Program-made: the position numbers and the translations under genes
From: Microbacterium indicum DSM 19969
GTDB taxonomy: Bacteria; Actinomycetota; Actinomycetes; Actinomycetales; Microbacteriaceae
Assembly (NCBI RefSeq): GCF_000422385.1
Contig: NZ_AULR01000005.1
Coordinates: forward strand, 1-64,000
Direction: 5' to 3'
DNA: 64,000 nt
The notes under the pieces: generated by a model
What the model was told of the DNA's origin: nothing
Databases searched by the model: none
What the model saw: the letters and a program-made list of their open reading frames with translations, nothing else
Part shown: piece after piece, positions 52,401 to 58,559 of the stretch
Layout: each line of letters starts with the position of its first letter
How positions within the stretch are numbered: position 1 is the first letter of the stretch

Positions 52401-52481
52401 CGGGGAGGGCGGGGGCGGCAGGGGCGGGCCCCGGGATCCCGGGCCCGCGGGGCCCGGACGGCGACCCGGGCAGGCCCGCCG

Positions 52482-52564
52482 GCACAAGTACGGCGGAAAG
52501 CCGCCCGGCCCCTCCGACACGCCGACCCCCGGGGCCCGGCCGGCCAGATCTGCCGTAGTCCTGC
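52482..52564 (+). repeat. Palindromic repeat, copy 11 (83 bp)
   Basis: Left arm GCACAAGTACGGCGGA identical to copy 8, right arm TCTGCCGTAGTCCTGC, core with GACACGCCGACC. Copies 10 and 11 lie tail to tail between convergent ald and the BCCT gene. Confidence 0.85.
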
Positions 52565-52626
52565 CGGGGAGGGCGGGGCGGCGAGTGGCTCGGCCGAGGA
52601 CCGGGACCGGACGTGCCGGCGGCGGG

Positions 52627-54513
52627 CTACCGCTTCGAACGGGGGCCGAAGCCCCGCGTCTTCGACATGCGGTAATCGATGCGGTCGTCGACGTAGGCGC
52701 CGAGCTCCTCCGACTCGCCGATGTTGTCGCGGATCTCGCCCGTCACGTGCTCGGTGACGCGGTCGAGGCGCTCCTGGCTCCGCGCGTGCTGCGACAGCCG
52801 GTACTCGTACGACAGGCCGCGGAACAGCGCGACGCACATGAGGATCAGCACGATCGAGAACGGCAGCGCCGTGATGAGCGACCCCGTCTGCAGCGTCGTG
52901 AGGCCGCCGGCGAGCAGCAGCGCGATCGCGAGCGCGCCCTCGAGGAACGACCACAGCACACGCGACCAGGTCGGCGGGTTGGGGTGCCCGCCCGAGGCGA
53001 GCATGTCGACGACGAGGGATCCCGAGTCGGACGAGGTGATGAAGAACAACGCCACGATGATGATCGCGAGGACCGAGAGGATCTGCCCGAGCGGCAGGCC
53101 CTCGAGCACCTGGAACAGGGATCCCTCGGCCGAGACCGTGCCGTCGGCGCCGACGAGGTCGCCCTCGCCGAAGAACTGCCGGAACAGCGCGCTGCCTCCC
53201 ATGATCGAGAACCACAGCATGCCGACGAGCGTCGGAACGATCAGAACGCCCGCGACGAACTGCCTGACCGTGCGGCCGCGCGAGATGCGCGCGATGAACA
53301 CGCCGACGAAGGGGGCCCAGGCGATCCACCAGCCCCAGTAGAAGATCGTCCAGTCGCCGAGGAACTCCTGGCCGGCCTCGCCCGTGTACGCCTGCACGTC
53401 GAAGGTCAGGTTCAGCACGTTCGCGAGGTACACGCCGAGCGACTGCACGAAGTTGCGCAACAGGAACACCGTCGGGCCGAGCACGAGCATCGACACGATG
53501 AGCAGACCCGCGAGCGAGAGGTTGATGTTCGACAGCCACTTGATCCCGGCGCCGACGCCCGAGACGACCGAGAGGGTCGCGAGCAGCGTGATCACGACGA
53601 TCAGGACCACGAGCATCGTGCGCGAGACCTCGTCGACGATGCCGATCGCCTCGATGCCCGCCGAGATCTGGTTGACGCCGAGGCCCAGCGAGGTCGCGAC
53701 GCCGAACACTGTTCCGAAGATCGCGAGGATGTCGATGACGTCGCCCGTCCACCCCTTGACGGCGCTGCCGAAGAGCGGCTCGAGCGCCCAGCGGATCGAC
53801 ACGGGCCGGCCCCTGCGGTGGATCGCGAAGGCGATGCCGAGGCCGATCGTCGCGTAGATCGCCCACGGGTGCAGACCCCAGTGCACGAAGGTCTGCGCCA
53901 TCGCGAGGGCCGGGACGTCCTGCACGGGCTCCCCAGCCCAGGTCGGGTTGGGCTGCACCGTCGCGTAGGTGAGCGGCTCTCCCACGCCGTAGAACACGAG
54001 CCCGATGCCCATGCCGGCCGAGAACAGCATCGCGAACCACGAGAAGATGCCGAACTCGGGCTCGTCGTCGTCGCGTCCGAGCTTGACGCTGCCGAGGGGC
54101 GAGATCGCGATGAAGAGCGTGAACGCGACGAAGGCGCCGATGATCAGCATGTAGAACCAGCCGAGGTCGCGCACGATCCATCCCTGGACGGCGGAGAACA
54201 CGTCGGCGGTCCCATCCGGGAACACGATCGCGACGACCGTGACGAGCAGGATCACGCTGATCGCGGGCCAGAACACCCGGGGAGCGACCTTGCCGCGCCC
54301 GATCCTCACGCCCTGGCGGCGCAGCTTCGCGACGATCTCATCGTCGCTGTCCTCGTCGGCGATCTGCAGCCGCGCCGGCATCACCCCGATCGCCGGGTTG
54401 TGGAGGACCGACTCGCCGCTCAGCGGGTCGGTGTGCGTCACGGGCTCCTCGGGAGCCTCGGGCTCCGACTGGATCCCCTCGCCCGGGGCCGCGTCGTTCT
54501 CGTTCGTCGTCAT
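52627..54513 (-). CDS. BCCT family transporter (betaine/choline/carnitine type)
   Basis: A 628-residue protein with 12 predicted membrane helices and a ~75-residue acidic N-terminal tail. The BCCT signature is FYWGWWIAWAPFVGVFIARISRGR (~residues 355-378, quoted in part), and the glycine-rich stretch GMGIGLVFYGVGEPL is present. The helix-4-type aromatic residues WGLHPWAIYA needed for betaine binding are visible. The C-terminal ~60 residues are charged and may act in osmosensing as in BetP. It probably imports glycine betaine with sodium. AGGA lies upstream of ATG 54513. Confidence 0.93.
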   Translation of the reverse strand: MTTNENDAAPGEGIQSEPEAPEEPVTHTDPLSGESVLHNPAIGVMPARLQIADEDSDDEIVAKLRRQGVRIGRGKVAPRVFWPAISVILLVTVVAIVFPDGTADVFSAVQGWIVRDLGWFYMLIIGAFVAFTLFIAISPLGSVKLGRDDDEPEFGIFSWFAMLFSAGMGIGLVFYGVGEPLTYATVQPNPTWAGEPVQDVPALAMAQTFVHWGLHPWAIYATIGLGIAFAIHRRGRPVSIRWALEPLFGSAVKGWTGDVIDILAIFGTVFGVATSLGLGVNQISAGIEAIGIVDEVSRTMLVVLIVVITLLATLSVVSGVGAGIKWLSNINLSLAGLLIVSMLVLGPTVFLLRNFVQSLGVYLANVLNLTFDVQAYTGEAGQEFLGDWTIFYWGWWIAWAPFVGVFIARISRGRTVRQFVAGVLIVPTLVGMLWFSIMGGSALFRQFFGEGDLVGADGTVSAEGSLFQVLEGLPLGQILSVLAIIIVALFFITSSDSGSLVVDMLASGGHPNPPTWSRVLWSFLEGALAIALLLAGGLTTLQTGSLITALPFSIVLILMCVALFRGLSYEYRLSQHARSQERLDRVTEHVTGEIRDNIGESEELGAYVDDRIDYRMSKTRGFGPRSKR

Positions 54514-54570
54514 GCGCTGTCCTTCGTTCTGGGTGCCGGCGTTGCGTTGCGTATCGGAGAGCTGGGGACG

Positions 54571-54576
54571 ATTCTA
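54571..54576 (-). promoter_or_regulatory. -10 element TAGAAT of the BCCT gene
   Basis: On the minus strand TAGAAT lies ~58 bp before ATG 54513, leaving a leader of ~50 nt with AGGA. It is 17 bp from the CsoR-type operator of the divergent thioredoxin gene. Confidence 0.5.
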
Positions 54577-54592
54577 CGGATCCCGCCGGGGC

Positions 54593-54608
54593 ATACCCCA
54601 GGGGGTAT
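54593..54608. promoter_or_regulatory. CsoR/CstR-type operator ATACCCCAGGGGGTAT
   Basis: A 16-bp inverted repeat with CCCC/GGGG half-sites flanked by TA, the form of CsoR-family operators. It abuts the -10 element of the thioredoxin gene, so binding would block transcription of the trx-csoR pair. Confidence 0.75.
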
Positions 54609-54613
54609 ACGCT
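54608..54613 (+). promoter_or_regulatory. -10 element TACGCT of trx, leaderless
   Basis: TACGCT ends 7 nt before ATG 54621 and shares its first base with the operator. Confidence 0.55.
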
Positions 54614-54620
54614 CGAGGGC

Positions 54621-54995
54621 ATGGCTACGACCGAGATCACCGTCGACAACCTGAGCAGCACGATCGAGCAGGACGGGATCGTGCTCCTCGACTTCTGGGC
54701 CGACTGGTGCGGCCCGTGCAAGATGTTCTCGCCGATCTACGACGCCGCCAGCGAGAAGCACGACGACATCACCTTCGGCAAGATCGACACCGAGGCGCAG
54801 CGCGAGCTCGCGTCGGGCTTCGGCATCACCTCGATCCCGACGCTCATGGCCTTCCGCGACGGCATCGGCGTCTTCGCCCAGCCGGGCGCGCTCCCCGGCG
54901 AGGCGCTCGAGCAGGTCATCACGGCCGTGCGCGAGCTCGACATGGACGACGTGCGCCGCCAGGTCGAGGAGCAGAAGGCCGCCGCCGAGAAGTGA
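54621..54995 (+). CDS. Thioredoxin
   Basis: A 124-residue protein with the redox site WCGPC at residues 29-33 and the cis-proline segment SIPTLM. The C-terminal extension (~15 residues, DDVRRQVEEQKAAAEK) is longer than in the housekeeping thioredoxin. It is controlled by a CsoR-type operator and coupled to the regulator gene by a 4-bp overlap (GTGA). Thiol or persulfide reduction in a sulfur- or metal-stress response is the likely role. Confidence 0.93.
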   Translation: MATTEITVDNLSSTIEQDGIVLLDFWADWCGPCKMFSPIYDAASEKHDDITFGKIDTEAQRELASGFGITSIPTLMAFRDGIGVFAQPGALPGEALEQVITAVRELDMDDVRRQVEEQKAAAEK

Positions 54996-55246
54996 GCGAG
55001 CCCGACCCCCGGGTCGTCAACCGCCTGCGGCGGGCGCGCGGCCAGCTCGACGCTGTGATCGCCGCGGCCGAGAGCGGCGCGCCCTGCCGCGACGTCGTGA
55101 CGCAGCTCGCCGCCGTCACCCACGCCCTGCAGCGGGCCGGATTCGTCGTCGTCTCGCAGTCGATGAAGGACTGCATGGCCGATCCCGACGCCCCCGGGAA
55201 CCCGACGGAGGCCGAGCTGGAGAAGCTCTTCCTGACGCTGGCGTAA
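54992..55246 (+). CDS. CsoR/FrmR-family regulator, CstR-like ligand set
   Basis: An 84-residue protein of the all-helical CsoR family (RVVNRLRRARGQLDAV is typical helix 1). The two cysteines are C32 and C61, spaced as in CsoR (29 apart), but the histidine expected 4 residues before the second Cys is Ser57. Copper-sensing CsoR needs Cys-His-Cys; CstR, the persulfide sensor, keeps only the two Cys. So sensing of reactive sulfur is more likely than copper. It probably represses its own operon through the site at 54593. The stop is followed by a large palindromic terminator. Confidence 0.88.
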   Translation: MSEPDPRVVNRLRRARGQLDAVIAAAESGAPCRDVVTQLAAVTHALQRAGFVVVSQSMKDCMADPDAPGNPTEAELEKLFLTLA

Positions 55247-55260
55247 CACCGCCGTTCCAG

Positions 55261-55320
55261 AGGACATCTTCCTGCCGGTCGGACATCCAAATGGATGTCC
55301 GACCGGCAGGAAGATGTCCT
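55261..55320. terminator. 60-bp near-perfect palindrome between csoR and mnhG
   Basis: Two 29-bp arms are exact inverted complements with only AA between them, covering all of 55261-55320. The left arm starts AGGACATCTTCC. It lies between convergent genes and can end transcription from both sides; it abuts the mnhG stop codon. Confidence 0.8.
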
Positions 55321-55665
55321 TCAGCGGTCGTCGCGGTCGTCGTCGGCGAGCTCGTCGATCAGCAGGTTCTCGCGGTCGATCGTGCCGTTGCGGTGCGCCT
55401 GCCTGCCGACCATGTGGGCTGAGAGCGGCGCCGTCGCCATCTGGATCAGCACGATCGGGATGAGGAAGGCGAGCCCCGTCCACGTGCGCAGGGCGAGCTC
55501 GACCCCGATCGCGATGACCAGCAGGCCGAGGATCTGCGGCTTGGTCGCCGCGTGCAGGCGCGAGGGGACGTCGCGGAACCGCAGCAGGCCGATCGCCGCC
55601 GTGAGGCAGAGGATCGCCCCCAGCAGGACGAGCACGAGGGCCGCGATCTCGAAGCCGTCCATCAT
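55321..55665 (-). CDS. mnhG: Mrp-type Na+(cation)/H+ antiporter subunit G
   Basis: A 114-residue protein with three membrane helices. MnhG/PhaG blocks are LLGAILCLTAAIGLLRFRDVPSRLHAATKPQ (residues ~14-44, quoted in part) and the acidic tail DELADDDRDDR. ATG overlaps the mnhF stop as ATGA. It is the last gene of the operon. Confidence 0.93.
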   Translation of the reverse strand: MMDGFEIAALVLVLLGAILCLTAAIGLLRFRDVPSRLHAATKPQILGLLVIAIGVELALRTWTGLAFLIPIVLIQMATAPLSAHMVGRQAHRNGTIDRENLLIDELADDDRDDR

Positions 55666-55949
55666 CGACCCTCCCCCGGCCCGCGGTGCTTCTTCGCGAC
55701 GAAGCGCGCGACGGCGAGCGTCCCGAGGACGCCCGTCGCGGCGATCATGAGCATGACGGGCAGCGTGTCGGTGTGGCGGTTGATCACGGCCTCGGCGCCC
55801 ATGATGCAGAGCACCTCGCTCAGCAGCACGTCGCTCGCGACGGCGCGGTCGAGGATCGACGGGCCCTTGACCATGCGGATGATCGTCACGACCGCGGCCG
55901 CCGCGAAGACGGCGCCGATCGCGACGATGAGGATCTGTTCGATCGTCAC
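55662..55949 (-). CDS. mnhF: Mrp-type antiporter subunit F
   Basis: A 95-residue protein with three membrane helices (QILIVAIGAVFAAAAVVTI, LLSEVLCIMGAEAVI, and a third) and the family block IRMVKGPSILDRAVASDV. GTG 55949 overlaps the mnhE stop (GTGA). It is part of the Mrp complex. Confidence 0.93.
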   Translation of the reverse strand: MTIEQILIVAIGAVFAAAAVVTIIRMVKGPSILDRAVASDVLLSEVLCIMGAEAVINRHTDTLPVMLMIAATGVLGTLAVARFVAKKHRGPGEGR

Positions 55950-56521
55950 GACGCCCCTCCTTCGCGGTCCATCACGGGCAGGCATCCGCGGCGCAGGTCG
56001 GCGAGCTGCGCCCGCGACCCGACGGCGCGCACGATGCGGCGCTCCCAGACGGCGACGCTCTCGCGCAGGCGCTCGACGTCGTCCATCGTCTCGGCGCCGA
56101 TCGCGTGCAGGTAGAGGATCCGGTTCTCGCGGTCGGCCTCGATCACGGTGGATCCGGGCATGAGCGACATCGCGACGGCCGTGTGCGACATGATCAGGTC
56201 GTCGTCGACGCGCAGCGGGACGCGCACGATCGCGACCTTCCGCGCGCCCGGCGTCACGGCGTACCAGGCGACCTGCAGCGATCCGAGCACGAGGTGCGCG
56301 AGGAACTGGCAGAGGAAGACGAGGCCCCACCAGAGGTTCACGCGGCCCGACAGCTCGGCCGGCGGCAGGCGGAAGACCGCCATGACGAAGGCCGCGATCC
56401 CCACGCCCGTGAGGAACGCGAGCCACGTGAACTGTCCCCACAGCAGCATCCAGAGGACGACGAGCCACACGAAGAACGGCAGCTGGATCCACGCCTGGCG
56501 CTTCCACGAGATCGGGCTCAT
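55946..56521 (-). CDS. mnhE: Mrp-type antiporter subunit E
   Basis: A 191-residue protein. Two or three N-terminal membrane helices (FFVWLVVLWMLLWGQ, LAFLTGVGIAAFVMAVF) are followed by a cytoplasmic domain with VPLRVDDDLIMSHTAVAMSLMPGS (quoted in part), typical of MnhE. ATG 56521 overlaps the mnhD stop (ATGA). Confidence 0.92.
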   Translation of the reverse strand: MSPISWKRQAWIQLPFFVWLVVLWMLLWGQFTWLAFLTGVGIAAFVMAVFRLPPAELSGRVNLWWGLVFLCQFLAHLVLGSLQVAWYAVTPGARKVAIVRVPLRVDDDLIMSHTAVAMSLMPGSTVIEADRENRILYLHAIGAETMDDVERLRESVAVWERRIVRAVGSRAQLADLRRGCLPVMDREGGAS

Positions 56522-58074
56522 GTCGCCTGCTCCACACCCTCGAGCTGCACGAGCGATATCGGCTCGAGCAGCGACTGGCCGATGCGGTCGCAGATCTCGT
56601 AGAGCGGGCCCGCGAAGACCGTGAGCGCGACCGAGACGACGACCATCGCGACCGTCGTGCCCGTCATGATCCGGGGGATCACGCGGGTGCGGCCCTGCTC
56701 GCCCGCCGCGGGGGCCTGCTCGAGGTAGGCGAGGCGCGACTCGGTCTCGGACGAGTCCTCCTTCTCGCGCCAGAACGACAGGTTCCACGCGCGCATGAGC
56801 GCGTAGAGCGTGAGGAGCGACGTCACGATGCCCGCGACGATCGAGATCCACGCGATGGGCGTTCCGACGCTCGCGCCCGCCTCGAAGAGGGCGAACTTGC
56901 CGATGAAGCCCGAGAACGGCGGCAGGCCGCCGAGGTTGAGCGCCGGGATCAGGTACAGCGCCGCGATGAGCGGCGCCGCCTTCACGAGCCCCTTGACGCG
57001 GAGGATCGACGTCGACCCCGCGTGCCGCTCGATGAGCCCAACCGCGAGGAACAGCGTCGTCTGCACGACGATGTGGTGGACCATGTAGTACACCGTCGCG
57101 CCGACGGCCTCCTCGGTCGCCATCGAGATGCCGAAGATCATGTAGCCGACGTGGCTCACGAGCGTGAACGAGAGGATCCTCTTGAGCTCGGCCTGCGCGA
57201 CGGCGCCGAGGATCCCGATCACCATCGTCGCGGCGCCCACGATCCCGAGCACGAGGTCGAGGTCGCTCGAGTGGAACATCTGCGTCTCGGTGCGGATGAT
57301 CGCGTAGACGCCGACCTTCGTCAGGAGCCCCGCGAACACCGCGGTCACGGGCGCCGGCGCCGTCGGGTAGGAGTCGGGAAGCCAGAAGCCGAGGGGGAAC
57401 ACGGCGGCCTTGATCGCGAAGCCCAGCAGCAGCATGACGTGCAGGACGAGCTGGACGTCGTGCGGGAGCTCGGCCATGCGCTCGGCGATCTGAGCCATGT
57501 TCACGGTGCCGAGGGCGCCGTAGATCACGGCGATCGCCGAGAGGAAGACGACGCTCGAGACGAGCGAGACGACGATGTAGACCGTGCCTGTGCGGATCCG
57601 CGACTCGGTGGATCCGAGGGTGATGAGGACGTACGAGGCGACGAGGAGGATCTCGAACCCGACGTAGAGGTTGAACAGGTCGCCCGCGATGAAGGTGTCG
57701 AAGATGCCGGCCGCGAGGATCAGGTACGACGGGTGGAAGATCGAAACGGGGGTGTCCTCGTCGCCGTCCTCCGCGCCCTGTCCGATCGAGAAGAGCAGGA
57801 CCGCGAGGAGCACGATGCTCGACACCGCGATGAGGAGCGCCGCGAGCCTGTCGACGTAGAGCACGATGCCGAACGGCAGCGGCCAGCCGCCGACCGAGAC
57901 CGCGAGGGGCGTCCCCGCGTCGACGGCGACGAGCATCACGGCCGCGAGGACGAAGGTGGCCGAGAGCGTGACGACCGAGACGCCGATCTGCAGGCGGCGG
58001 TGCTTGCCGAGCAGGAGCGTGAAGGCCGCGCCGAGCAGGGGCAGCATGACGAAGAGCGGTACGAGGTTGCTCAT
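56518..58074 (-). CDS. mnhD: Mrp-type antiporter subunit D
   Basis: A 518-residue membrane protein of the complex I ND-like proton-channel family. Typical blocks are NLYVGFEILLVASYVLI with the conserved glutamate, FAIKAAVFPLGFWLPDSYPTAP with the lysine, and LNLGGLPPFSGFIGKFAL. It forms part of the proton path with MnhA. It overlaps mnhC by 4 bp. Confidence 0.95.
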   Translation of the reverse strand: MSNLVPLFVMLPLLGAAFTLLLGKHRRLQIGVSVVTLSATFVLAAVMLVAVDAGTPLAVSVGGWPLPFGIVLYVDRLAALLIAVSSIVLLAVLLFSIGQGAEDGDEDTPVSIFHPSYLILAAGIFDTFIAGDLFNLYVGFEILLVASYVLITLGSTESRIRTGTVYIVVSLVSSVVFLSAIAVIYGALGTVNMAQIAERMAELPHDVQLVLHVMLLLGFAIKAAVFPLGFWLPDSYPTAPAPVTAVFAGLLTKVGVYAIIRTETQMFHSSDLDLVLGIVGAATMVIGILGAVAQAELKRILSFTLVSHVGYMIFGISMATEEAVGATVYYMVHHIVVQTTLFLAVGLIERHAGSTSILRVKGLVKAAPLIAALYLIPALNLGGLPPFSGFIGKFALFEAGASVGTPIAWISIVAGIVTSLLTLYALMRAWNLSFWREKEDSSETESRLAYLEQAPAAGEQGRTRVIPRIMTGTTVAMVVVSVALTVFAGPLYEICDRIGQSLLEPISLVQLEGVEQAT

Positions 58075-58559
58075 CGATCGCCCCCTTTCTGTTCGGCGAT
58101 CTCGTCGATCGCGGCGGTCAGCGGCTGCGCGGGGGCGCCGCTGAAGTCGCTCGTCTCCTCGTCCTCGTCGTCGGCGTCCTCCTCCTCGTCGTCCATGACG
58201 ACCTCGGCCTCCTCGGCGCGCTCGAACAGCGACCTGTCCTCTTCGTCGTCGCGGACGGTGTCAGCCTGGCCGAGCTGCCAGGAGCGGTAGATCAGGGCGA
58301 GGAGGAACGCGCTGACCGCGAAGGTGATGACGATCGCGGTGAGCATGAGCGCCTGCGGGAGCGGGTCGCTGGCCCCCTCGGCGCCGTGGAACGGCGAGAC
58401 GCCGGGGAAGCCCATGACGACGAGCAGCAGCAGGTTCGTCGCGTTGCCGAGCAGGAGGAACCCGAACAGGACGCGGGTGAGGCTGCGCTCGAGCATCGCG
58501 TAGACGCCGACGGCGTAGAGCACGGCCATGACGACGACGAGGGATGCGGAGGTGGTCAC
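58071..58559 (-). CDS. mnhC: Mrp-type antiporter subunit C with acidic C-terminal extension
   Basis: A 162-residue protein. Three helices of the NuoK-like family are seen (LYAVGVYAMLERSLTRVLFG, LLGNATNLLLLV, ALMLTAIVITFAVSAFLLALIYR; quoted in part). After residue ~105 a very acidic tail (DDEEEDADDEDEE) adds ~45 residues beyond the usual end. The tail is probably cytoplasmic and could gather cations or contact MnhA; this is a guess. GTG 58559 overlaps the mnhA stop. Confidence 0.93.
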   Translation of the reverse strand: MTTSASLVVVMAVLYAVGVYAMLERSLTRVLFGFLLLGNATNLLLLVVMGFPGVSPFHGAEGASDPLPQALMLTAIVITFAVSAFLLALIYRSWQLGQADTVRDDEEDRSLFERAEEAEVVMDDEEEDADDEDEETSDFSGAPAQPLTAAIDEIAEQKGGDR

